A stretch of DNA of 32,316 bases from Bacteroides sp. CAG:545 (GTDB lineage: Bacteria > Bacteroidota > Bacteroidia > Bacteroidales > UBA932): NCBI GenBank assembly GCA_000432515.1, contig HF996030.1:15220-47535 (forward strand), read 5' to 3'. Made by a program: the position numbers and the translations under genes. The notes under the pieces were generated by a model. It was not told the DNA's origin, searched no databases, and saw only the letters and a program-made list of their open reading frames with translations. Below, piece by piece: positions 1 to 7,027 of this stretch. Every line of letters starts with the position of its first letter. Within the stretch, counting starts at the first letter, position 1.

Positions 1-1
1 G

Positions 2-910
2 CTGAACGGAACACAGTTCATGAGTGCGCACGCCGTATGGGCACTGCTCAAGAGCCAGCGCCTTTCACGTTGGGCTGACTGCATCGGGGCAATGTCACTG
101 GAGGCTTTCGACGGCCGCATCGAGCCGTTCTACGAGCTCACTCACCTTCTGCGCAGGCACAAGGGACAGATGGAGACGGCTGACGCATTCCTCAGTCTGC
201 TTGATGGCAGCGAACTGATCCGCCGTCCTAAGCAGCACGTCCAGGACCCGTATTCGTTCCGCTGCATTCCGCAGGTCCACGGAGCCGTGAAAGACAACAT
301 CAGATATGTGGAATCTGTCATCGGCAATGAAATCAACAGTGCCACCGACAACCCTAACGTTTTCCCTGACGAGGATATGATCATCTCTGCAGGAAACTTC
401 CACGGTGAGCCTATCGCAATTCCTATGGACACATTGGCAATCGCCATGTCAGAGCTTGCAAATATCTCAGAGAGACGTATTTACAAACTTATCAGCGGTC
501 AGAGAGGCCTGCCGATGTTCCTGGTTGCAAAACCTGGTCTGAACAGCGGATTCATGATTCCTCAGTACACGGCCGCATCTATCGTGAGCCAGAACAAGAT
601 GCTCTGCTGGCCGGCTTCGTGCGATTCCATCCCTTCTTCCCAGGGACAGGAGGACCACGTGAGCATGGGTTCGAACTCTGCCACGAAGCTGGTCCGCGTG
701 ATGGACAATGTGGAGACCGTCCTCGCCATCGAGCTGTTCAATGCAGCGCAGGCGCTTGAGTTCCGCCGTCCGGGCAAGTCATCTCCTGCCATCGAAAAAC
801 TGTTGGAGTCTTACCGCAAAGTCGTTCCGTTCGTGGATGTGGATACATACATGCACCCTCTCATCATGAAGAGCATTGAATTTATCCGCAACGAGGCCAA
901 CATGCTATGA
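2..910 (+). CDS. hutH: Histidine ammonia-lyase, C-terminal part (5' end outside window)
   Basis: Deaminates L-histidine to trans-urocanate, the first step of histidine degradation, in the cytoplasm. The reading frame is already open at base 2 and starts with the LNGTQF block that follows the missing first ~190 residues. The Ala-Ser-Gly segment that forms the MIO cofactor therefore lies upstream of the window. Visible family blocks are the NEINSATDNP segment, GNFHGEP and SSQGQEDHVSMG. There are 302 residues here, in line with a ~500-residue enzyme. The ATG at base 20 is an internal Met (NGTQFMSAH), not the start. The stop codon overlaps the start of hutI by four bases (ATGA), so the two are probably translationally coupled. 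Family assignment is firm. Confidence 0.96.
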   Translation: MNGTQFMSAHAVWALLKSQRLSRWADCIGAMSLEAFDGRIEPFYELTHLLRRHKGQMETADAFLSLLDGSELIRRPKQHVQDPYSFRCIPQVHGAVKDNIRYVESVIGNEINSATDNPNVFPDEDMIISAGNFHGEPIAIPMDTLAIAMSELANISERRIYKLISGQRGLPMFLVAKPGLNSGFMIPQYTAASIVSQNKMLCWPASCDSIPSSQGQEDHVSMGSNSATKLVRVMDNVETVLAIELFNAAQALEFRRPGKSSPAIEKLLESYRKVVPFVDVDTYMHPLIMKSIEFIRNEANML

Positions 911-2283
911 GGACTCTCATAAAGAATATAGGACAGATTGTCGGCATCACAGACCAGCAGACCAGCCGCAAGGCGGGAGTGGAGATGTCGGTGACCGGGA
1001 CATTGGACAATGCCTGGCTTCTGATCGAAGACGGGCTCATTTCCGGTTTCGGGCCAATGTCAGACTGCCCTGACGGCTTGCAGTGGGACGGTTCTGACGT
1101 CTTGCTCAGAGATGGCTCTACCGGCTTGCATAGGGATGGTTCTGACAGTTTGCACAGGGACTGCCCTGCTGACTCACTTGGAGACCGCCCTTACAGCTGC
1201 GAAGTCATTGACGCTGAGGGAGGTATGGTATTGCCCTGCTTCTGCGACTCGCACACTCACATTGTCTTTGCAGGAAGCCGTGAACGGGAATTCCTGGACA
1301 AGATCGAGGGGCTTTCCTATGCTCAGATTGCGGCGAACGGCGGTGGCATCCTGAATTCTGCGGATCTGCTCCACAGGACTTCGGAAGATGAGCTGTACTC
1401 TCAGGCGATGGCCAGGGTGAATGAGATGATTGCCGCAGGTACTGGCGCCATTGAGATAAAAAGCGGATATGGGCTCTCGACTGAGGATGAGCTGAAGATA
1501 CTCAGGGTGATACGGCGTATCAAAGAGTCGTCTCCTGCTATAATAAAGTCCACTTTTCTCGGGGCTCACGCTGTGGGACGCGCCTATGCCGGAAGGCAGG
1601 AGGACTATGTGAAGCTTGTCTGTGAGGAGATGGTCCCGGCTGTAAGCGCAGAGGGGCTTGCGGATTTCATTGACGTTTTCTGCGAGGAAAATTTCTTCAC
1701 TCCGGAGCAGACTGACAGGATTCTTTCTGCCGGTGAGAAATATGGAATGCGTGCGAAGCTTCATGCGAACCAACTTGCGGTTTCAGGCGGCGTACAGGTG
1801 GGCGTGAAGCACAATGCTCTTTCTGTGGACCATCTCGAGAGCACGACTGATGATGAGATACGCTCTCTCGCCGACGCTCCTGACACGATGCCGACAATGC
1901 TTCCTGGCGCTTCTTTTTTCCTCAGGATGCAATACGGCAAGGCCCTGGATTTCATTAACTCGGGACTGGGACTTGCATTGGCATCAGACTATAATCCGGG
2001 CTCTTCCCCTTGTGGAGACATGCGGTTTGTCATGTCGCTCGGATGTATCCAGATGAGGCTGACGCCGATACAGTCGTTCAATGCCTGCACTCTGAATTCC
2101 GCTTATGCTATGGGCGTGGAAGGCGAGACCGGCTCGATTACGGTCGGCAAGAAAGCCAATGTTATAATTACCAATAAGATACCTTCATTGACCTGGATTC
2201 CTTACTGCTACCGCTCGCCTTTCATAAACAAGGTTCTGCTCGGCGGAAAGGTAATGGTTGACAATAACAAGAATCTGTTTTGA
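907..2283 (+). CDS. hutI: Imidazolonepropionase with a repeat-derived insertion
   Basis: Hydrolyses 4-imidazolone-5-propionate to N-formimino-L-glutamate, the third step of histidine degradation. It is a metal-dependent amidohydrolase. The metal motif is CDSHTH (His116 and His118); later family blocks are KSGYGLSTEDELK, LHANQLAVSGG, VDHLEST and ASDYNPGSSPCGD. At 458 residues it is longer than the usual ~400-415. The excess lies in the N-terminal beta-sandwich, where residues 57-96 form five degenerate eight-residue repeats (type GLHRDGSD) encoded by 24-bp tandem units. The start is the ATG overlapping the hutH stop. No hutU or formiminotransferase gene is visible, so they must lie upstream or elsewhere. 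Confidence 0.95.
   Translation: MRTLIKNIGQIVGITDQQTSRKAGVEMSVTGTLDNAWLLIEDGLISGFGPMSDCPDGLQWDGSDVLLRDGSTGLHRDGSDSLHRDCPADSLGDRPYSCEVIDAEGGMVLPCFCDSHTHIVFAGSREREFLDKIEGLSYAQIAANGGGILNSADLLHRTSEDELYSQAMARVNEMIAAGTGAIEIKSGYGLSTEDELKILRVIRRIKESSPAIIKSTFLGAHAVGRAYAGRQEDYVKLVCEEMVPAVSAEGLADFIDVFCEENFFTPEQTDRILSAGEKYGMRAKLHANQLAVSGGVQVGVKHNALSVDHLESTTDDEIRSLADAPDTMPTMLPGASFFLRMQYGKALDFINSGLGLALASDYNPGSSPCGDMRFVMSLGCIQMRLTPIQSFNACTLNSAYAMGVEGETGSITVGKKANVIITNKIPSLTWIPYCYRSPFINKVLLGGKVMVDNNKNLF
1075..1194 (+). repeat. Five degenerate 24-bp tandem repeats inside hutI
   Basis: Units begin at 1075, 1099, 1123, 1147 and 1171. They encode GLQWDGSD, VLLRDGST, GLHRDGSD, SLHRDCPA and DSLGDRPY. The 24-bp period keeps the frame. 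The first and third units are the most alike at DNA level. The array replaces what is normally a short link between the IEDGLISGFG strand and the strand before the metal motif. Confidence 0.85.
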
Positions 2284-2319
2284 AATGATTTCAGGACAGA
2301 TTCCAAAACGAACTGAAAT

Positions 2320-3687
2320 ATGATAGTGATGAAATTCGGCGGCACGTCCGTCGCTGATTGCGCTGCGATTTCGCGCACAATAGAAATTATCCGGAAAAGG
2401 CTTCCGGAACGCCCTGTCGTGGTAGTGTCAGCATTGTCCAAAGTGACGGACCTGCTCTACCGCATATCAGATGAGGCGAAGAAACGTAATTTTGAAGAGG
2501 CCTCGGCCTTGCTTGAGCAGCTCAGAAGCAGGCATCTCACTCTGGCTGAGGAACTTATAAGTCAGTCGGAAAGCATTGACAAGGAAAGCATTTTAGAGGA
2601 CACGCAGAGGCGGGTCAATGAAATTTGTGACAAGCTTTCACATTTCATTGAGGCGGTATGCGAGCTTGGAGAGCTTTCGGACAGGAGCAAGGCCGTCATC
2701 ATCGGCAATGGCGAGTATCTGTCGTCCAACATCATCTGCTGCGCGATGAACGCGAGGGGCATCAGCACCCGTCTTATGGATTCGCGCAAGATGATCATCA
2801 CCAATGCCGATTTCCTGAAGGGCGAGCCGAAACCGGACCTGATCTCGATTAAGGTCAATGCTGAGGTTTCCTCTCATTACACTGACTGCGAGGCCGTTAT
2901 AACTCAGGGGTTCGTTTCCGCAACTGAGGACGGAGAGCCGACGGTGCTCGGCAGAGGTGGTTCTGACTATACGGCATCATTGATAGGAATGGCTGTCGGG
3001 GCACAGCGAATCGAAATCTGGACGGATGTGGACGGTGTAAAGACTGCGGATCCGAGAAAGGTGGAGGGCACGCGGAGTCTTGAGCGCATTTCGTTCGAGG
3101 AAGCTGCTGAGATGGCGCATTTCGGTGCCAAGGTGCTGCATCCGATGACTATCGAGCCGGCGGTGAAGAAGAACATTCCGATTTACGTGCTGAATTCCAT
3201 AAATCCGGACGGCAAGGGAACTGTAATTCTTCAGAATTCGTTTATCGACGACGGTGTGAAATCCGTGTCCAGCAAGGAGAACATATTGGTAATCAACATC
3301 TTCTCCACGAAGATGATCAATGTTGCCGGCTTCCTTATGAGCGTGTTTGAGATCTTCAGCCGGAACAATGTGTCTGTGGATCTGATAAGCACGTCGGAGG
3401 CCAACATTTCCGTCACGGTGGATGCGTCCCAGAATGTGGATAATGTCATCCGCGAACTTTCGTCTTTCGCCGATGTTTATGTGGACCGCGACAAGTCACA
3501 GGTGAGTGTAATCGGCAAGAATCTGGACAATGTGACAGGTATTCTCGAGAAGACGTTCGCTCCGCTAAGCGACTACCGTATCTATATGATCTCGCAAGGC
3601 GCGTCCTATGTAAACATCAGTTTCGTGGTGGACCGCACCGCTCTCGACAAGGTGGTCTCTCTGCTTCACAGGAGCCTGTTCGGTTAG
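2320..3687 (+). CDS. lysC: Aspartate kinase (monofunctional, ACT-domain regulated)
   Basis: Phosphorylates L-aspartate to 4-phospho-L-aspartate, the entry step to lysine, threonine, methionine and diaminopimelate. The 455-residue protein begins with the kinase signature MKFGGTSVAD (Lys5). It also has VVVSALSKVTD, the GRGGSDYTASL block and WTDVDGVKTADPR in the amino-acid kinase domain (about residues 1-290). Two ACT domains follow, the first starting near ENILVINIFSTKM. No homoserine dehydrogenase domain is fused, so this is not the ThrA type. An alternative ATG nine bases downstream (MKFGG) is equally plausible because no Shine-Dalgarno site decides between them. It lies 36 bases after hutI; that spacing allows cotranscription, but the pathways are unrelated. 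Confidence 0.95.
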   Translation: MIVMKFGGTSVADCAAISRTIEIIRKRLPERPVVVVSALSKVTDLLYRISDEAKKRNFEEASALLEQLRSRHLTLAEELISQSESIDKESILEDTQRRVNEICDKLSHFIEAVCELGELSDRSKAVIIGNGEYLSSNIICCAMNARGISTRLMDSRKMIITNADFLKGEPKPDLISIKVNAEVSSHYTDCEAVITQGFVSATEDGEPTVLGRGGSDYTASLIGMAVGAQRIEIWTDVDGVKTADPRKVEGTRSLERISFEEAAEMAHFGAKVLHPMTIEPAVKKNIPIYVLNSINPDGKGTVILQNSFIDDGVKSVSSKENILVINIFSTKMINVAGFLMSVFEIFSRNNVSVDLISTSEANISVTVDASQNVDNVIRELSSFADVYVDRDKSQVSVIGKNLDNVTGILEKTFAPLSDYRIYMISQGASYVNISFVVDRTALDKVVSLLHRSLFG

Positions 3688-3761
3688 GGTATATCCACGA
3701 CTTTTCTCCGGTATTGGATTAGGTCAATGACTGCTTTTGATAATGTCCTGATGCCGGTTGT

Positions 3762-3792
3762 TTTGGATTTTTGAAAAATATACATAACTTTG
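3762..3792 (+). promoter_or_regulatory. Bacteroidota-type promoter ahead of tRNA-Leu
   Basis: TTTG at 3762-3765, a 19-base spacer, then TAACTTTG at 3785-3792. This matches the Bacteroidota primary-sigma consensus (TTTG, about 19-21 bases, TAnnTTTG). Transcription would begin near 3799, about 80 bases before the tRNA. Confidence 0.8.
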
Positions 3793-3796
3793 TAAT

Positions 3797-3874
3797 CCTT
3801 TCGGACACAGAAGTAGGCAGCTTCCAAAAGGCCGACTTCAGCGATGGGCTTAATGTTATGAGTCTTCCGAAGGG
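3797..3874 (+). other. Predicted folded leader between promoter and tRNA-Leu
   Basis: Two nested stems are visible. The outer stem has nine pairs, CCTTTCGGA (3797-3805) with TCCGAAGGG (3866-3874), including one G-U. The inner hairpin pairs GAAGTaGGC (3810-3818) with GCCgACTTC (3831-3839) around a 12-base loop. The element ends five bases before the mature tRNA. It could be a processing signal, a small RNA cotranscribed with the tRNA, or chance. There is no Rfam-like family I recognise. The remainder of the gap from 3688 to 3761 holds nothing I can name. Confidence 0.4.
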
Positions 3875-3878
3875 TTTT

Positions 3879-3959
3879 GCGAGCGTGTTGTAATTGGTAG
3901 CCAAGCCAGACTTAGGATCTGGTGCCTAGTGCGTATGGGTTCGAGTCCCTTCGCTCGCA
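3879..3959 (+). tRNA. tRNA-Leu (anticodon UAG)
   Basis: The seven-pair acceptor stem is GCGAGCG (3879-3885) with CGCTCGC (3952-3958), with discriminator A at 3959 as leucine tRNAs require. The anticodon stem is CCAGA/TCTGG around loop CTTAGGA, with anticodon TAG at 3913-3915, reading CUA codons. The long variable arm (about 3923-3935) marks a class II tRNA, and the T arm has TTCGAGT. The 3' CCA is not encoded. Confidence 0.95.
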
Positions 3960-3961
3960 CG

Positions 3962-3993
3962 AAAAAAGCCGTGGAATGTTCCACGGCTTTTTT
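3962..3993 (+). terminator. Intrinsic terminator of tRNA-Leu
   Basis: A-run, stem GCCGTGGAA (3968-3976), two-base loop TG, stem TTCCACGGC (3979-3987), then six T. The palindrome is perfect well beyond the terminator stem: bases 3954-3976 mirror 3979-4001, so one arm includes the end of the tRNA acceptor stem. The A- and T-runs allow termination in either direction. Confidence 0.92.
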
Positions 3994-3995
3994 CG

Positions 3996-4290
3996 TGCGA
4001 GCTCGGGCCTCGCGGCTTTCGTTCCCCTCTGTCACTATCGTGACATCTCCCCAGGGAGAATATACGTCTCCGACGTTTGGTCGCTCGCACTCGCACAGAA
4101 CAGCAGAAAGCTCCCTCGACCTCTTTTTTCAGCGCGAGCTTCGGGCCTCGCGGTTTCTCTCCCCTCTGTCACTGTCGTGACATCTCCCCAGGGAGAACAT
4201 ACGTCTCCGACGTTTGGTCGCTCGCACGCTCTCAGAAACGGCAGTAGTCTCCCTCGACCACTTTTTGCGCGAGCTTCGGGTGGACTCATA
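3996..4290 (+). repeat. Two tandem ~137-bp intergenic repeat units
   Basis: Unit 1 runs about 3996-4132 and unit 2 about 4133-4280. Aligned landmarks are offset by 137 bases: TGACATCTCC at 4041 and 4178, TCGCTCGCAC at 4081 and 4218. Each unit contains short nested palindromes: GTCAC/GTGAC, TCTCCC-CA-GGGAGA, and ACGTC-TCC-GACGT. The ten-base TCGCTCGCAC in each unit equals the last bases of the tRNA gene (3951-3960). Open frames across the units show no domain and change between the copies, so I treat the segment as non-coding repeat DNA of REP-like type. It carries no transposase. Confidence 0.85.
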
Positions 4291-4306
4291 ATGAGGACGG
4301 TGGCTT

Positions 4307-4458
4307 ACTCCCGCTAGGACGCGCAGCGCGTATTTCATTGTTTATCAGCGATTTAGGCATTTTCAGAGTTATAAAAACCGCAACTCTGATTTCGGTTAAA
4401 CAACTGATACACAGCAACTTGCAGGTTGCACTGCAAAACGCGGAGACGCTTACCTTTT
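4307..4458 (+). repeat. Dispersed ~150-bp repeat, copy A
   Basis: Matches 17595-17744 in the same orientation, about 84% by eye. It includes an identical 29-base run (4381-4409 against 17669-17697). It contains a hairpin, CAGAGTT paired with AACTCTG around an A-rich loop. Its last 16 bases (4439-4454) recur with one change at 4534-4549. The rest of the gap to 4568 holds no gene I can see. Confidence 0.88.
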
Positions 4459-4568
4459 GTTTCCATGTTAATCTGTTCTTGAGATTTTCATGGGCAAAAG
4501 TTCGGAACCACAAAAAACGCGTTAATATGTAACCGCAGAGACGCTTACCATATTGTCGCCGCCGTAAG

Positions 4569-6002
4569 TCAGGAACAGAAATCAACCACCCAGCCGTCTA
4601 TGGTTCTTGTCACGGTGGATATGTTCACCCCGATTTTCACAAGCCTTTTTCCGTCCTCGAAGCGATACGGAATCATGTAACCTTTGTCGTCAATCTGTTT
4701 CAGAGCTGCTTCCGCAGTGCTGTCAACCTTGAATTCGAAGACATATATTGAATCCTGTGTCCAGCACACGGCATCCGCACGTCCGACAGCTGATTTCTCT
4801 TCCGTGCGAATATGGTAACCCAACAGGGAGAAAATGAGATAAATAATCGTCTGGTAGTGCTTCTCTGTCTTGTTTTCAAGGTCGTTCGGCATCCCTGCGA
4901 GAAACGATTACATCCTAGACAACGCCTCGTCAATATCGCCCTTCCTCAATGCAGCATTGAAACGAATCACGAATGAGGCTCCTGACGGGTTGTTTCCATT
5001 GTAACCAGCCAGCAACGAGTCCAGAAATCCCGAGCGCACTTCTTTGTTCGGATATCCGAGCGTATAACTGTCAAGTTCCCTGTCATAGTCCTTGATAGTA
5101 AGATAGCCAGTCTGATAGAGAAGAGGTATCGGATTGTCCGTAAGCTCCGGAGAGACATTGAACTCATTTAGAGAAACATACTCCATCTTGTCAAGCTCCC
5201 GCTCGTCAATCGGCTTGCGTTCGAGCCTCTCTATCAGATATGTCGGAGTAGCCGTCTCAAACCAATATTTTCCGAAACGTCTGTCGGAGAATGCGTTAAG
5301 CAGGCTGAACGGATTATATATATCCTCGGAACCAGCACAGAAATGATAACCGTCATAGTTTTCTTTCAGAAGTTCCAGCGCCCTCTCTCCACTCACGCCT
5401 TCAGCCTTAGCGAGTGCCACTATCTGCTCAGGGAAAACACGTTCAAGTTCCGATTGGGAGATTCCGCAGACTGAGGAGAACTCAGGAAGCATAGATATGT
5501 TCTTGAGGTTATTGAGTTCACTGAATATGCTGAGCTGGGCAAATTTGTTGATACCCGTTATGAAAACGAAGCGCAGATAAGGGTCGAGACTCTTTATCGG
5601 ACTATAGAAATTCCTCATTATCTGACGCATAGGAATCAGCCGCTCCCTATCATTCATCACATCAAGAAGAGGGGCGTCATACTCGTCTATGATAATGACA
5701 GCTTCCGCTCCGGTCTGCTCGACGGAACGCCTTACAATACCTGCAAGACGCTGATTTATATTCTTTTCCGTTTCTCCACGGCCAAAAACCAGTTCATAAG
5801 TATGAAGTTTCTCATTCAGTTCCTCAAGCAACTGCTCCTCATTCATATGCTTTGCCGTTGACATATCAAAATGAAACACCGGATGCTTCACCCACTCAGT
5901 CTCCAGTCTGCCGGCCTCCAATCCATCGAAGAGTTCCCTCTCTCCGGCAAAATACGAATGGAAAGTCGATGACAACAAAGACTTTCCGAAACGGCGTAAC
6001 TG
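4569..6002 (-). pseudogene. Decayed AAA-ATPase-like / PD-(D/E)XK nuclease-domain protein
   Basis: Belongs to the common Bacteroidota family with an N-terminal AAA-ATPase-like domain and a C-terminal PD-(D/E)XK (DUF1703-type) domain; the cellular role is unknown. Two lesions are visible. First, the frame opens only at QLRRFGKSLLSST (6002 down), inside the Walker A motif normally read as SRPRRFGKS. A TGA at 6003-6005 precedes it, and the usual ~40 N-terminal residues are absent. Second, an in-frame TAA at 4908-4910 interrupts ...DEALSRM-stop-SFLAGMPNDLENK. The frame is unchanged after it, so this is most simply a CAA to TAA change. The nuclease domain beyond the stop still has the D...ExK pattern (GRADAV, VFEFKV). 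Walker B is VIIIDEYDAPL. Pieces: 4908-5978 (start shown as TTG) and 4569-4892. A sequencing error at 4908-4910 cannot be excluded, but it would not restore the lost start. Confidence 0.85.
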
Positions 6003-6013
6003 TCATAGCAATA

Positions 6014-6043
6014 GCCGCTACGGGCTTTACGACCCGCAGCGGC
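6014..6043. other. Strong hairpin in the 5979-6069 gap
   Basis: GCCGCTaCGGG (6014-6024) pairs with CCCGcAGCGGC (6033-6043) around an eight-base loop, with one mismatch. It lies 27 bases beyond the stop of the minus-strand GLUG remnant and at the broken 5' edge of the ATPase pseudogene. It may end the upstream transcript. No T-run follows on either strand, so it is not a classical terminator. Confidence 0.5.
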
Positions 6044-6069
6044 ATATCGTTATAGAGGGCATGTGCCTG

Positions 6070-6975
6070 TTATTTCAACTTCGGTTCTGAACCGGAGAGG
6101 TCCCAGACATCAGTGCTCCAACCAAGGGACTGAGCCAGACTTGAGGCTGAGGCTGTGGTCTCGGCGGCTTTGCCATGGTATGGGTAGATGTAGGTGTACA
6201 TCGAAGGAACTGCGTTTATCACCAATGGAGTTGTCGCGTCTGCGTCTTCCTGGTCATATAGCTCACTGCAATATTTGGCAGTCAGAGTTGCCGTCGATTT
6301 TCTCCAACAGTTTTTCAAGGCATTTTTCGTTCCTGTATAGCCGACAATTATTCCTGAACTTCCGCCATTCTCATCACTGCGGGTTGCAGTGATATTGTCA
6401 AACCAGGCAATGCAGAACTCGATTGTATTGTCATAGCCATTACCGGTTGCGTTCCAAACGAGACCGCCGGCTCTGCCAACGATTCCGCCGACACCTGTCC
6501 AACCTGTTATGTTCCCGGAAACATAACATCTTCTTACAGACGAGCCAGTTCCCAAATCTCCGACAATACCTCCGACTCTCTGACCGGTAGGGACATTCAT
6601 ATTTCCTGAAAAGATGCAATCTTCAACAATGACAGTCTTACCGTTGCTTGCAAGTCCAAGAGCACCGCCAACACCATCTACACCGTTAACGTTTATCTCA
6701 ATAGTTGACGACGACTCACAACATCTGATAGTCAATGTATTTTCATTCATTCCAACAATTCCTCCAACATTGTTCTTGCAAACTATCTTCCCTGAAGAAA
6801 GGCAATTTTCAATGATCGATGCAGATGATGTAATTCCTGCGATACCTCCTGCCAACCTGGATGCTGCATTGACTTCGCCGTAGAACTTGCAGCCTGACAA
6901 TGTGCCTCCCTGATAGTGCCCGACAATGCCCCCGACTCTTTCTCCCGCACTCTTGACCGTCGCATATAATATCAT
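6070..6975 (-). CDS. GLUG-repeat protein, N-terminally truncated paralogue
   Basis: The 301 residues consist of GLUG-type repeats (GGIVG cores such as VGGIVGHYQGG, VGGIVGMNENT, VGGIVGDLGTG) and a conserved tail (LYDQEDAD, YPYHGKAAE, LAQSLGW). The whole length aligns with about residues 605-869 of the large GLUG lipoprotein at 8042-10651, with one extra repeat rung (around STIEINVNGVDGVGGALG). It has no signal peptide or lipobox. In-frame similarity runs a little upstream of the ATG until a TAA about 50 bases before it. It is therefore probably the 3' remnant of a second full-length gene, or a fragment duplication. Without an export signal a surface role is doubtful. A terminator-like hairpin separates it from the glycosidase gene upstream. 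Confidence 0.75.
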   Translation of the reverse strand: MILYATVKSAGERVGGIVGHYQGGTLSGCKFYGEVNAASRLAGGIAGITSSASIIENCLSSGKIVCKNNVGGIVGMNENTLTIRCCESSSTIEINVNGVDGVGGALGLASNGKTVIVEDCIFSGNMNVPTGQRVGGIVGDLGTGSSVRRCYVSGNITGWTGVGGIVGRAGGLVWNATGNGYDNTIEFCIAWFDNITATRSDENGGSSGIIVGYTGTKNALKNCWRKSTATLTAKYCSELYDQEDADATTPLVINAVPSMYTYIYPYHGKAAETTASASSLAQSLGWSTDVWDLSGSEPKLK

Positions 6976-6988
6976 ATGGTTATAATGC

Positions 6989-7014
6989 TGTCCCGGAACG
7001 GAGATTCCGGAACA
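6989..7014 (-). terminator. Hairpin after the phosphodiester glycosidase gene
   Basis: TGTCCCGGAA (6989-6998) pairs with TTCCGGAACA (7005-7014) around a six-base loop, ten pairs with one G-U. It lies 14 bases after the minus-strand stop and is followed by AT-rich sequence rather than a clean T-run. A possible end of the SusCD operon transcript. Confidence 0.5.
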
Positions 7015-7027
7015 GCCATGTGGTTAT

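Noticed and set aside
1075..1194. CRISPR array
   Set aside because: The 24-bp units are contiguous and coding with no spacers; the 137-bp units at 3996-4290 also lack a repeat-spacer pattern.
1174..1773. 199-codon minus-strand frame inside hutI
   Set aside because: Antisense to conserved catalytic segments of imidazolonepropionase, with no recognisable protein features.
3922..4338. Overlapping open frames on both strands across the tandem repeats
   Set aside because: They consist of translated repeat DNA, differ between the two units, show no domain and partly overlap the tRNA.
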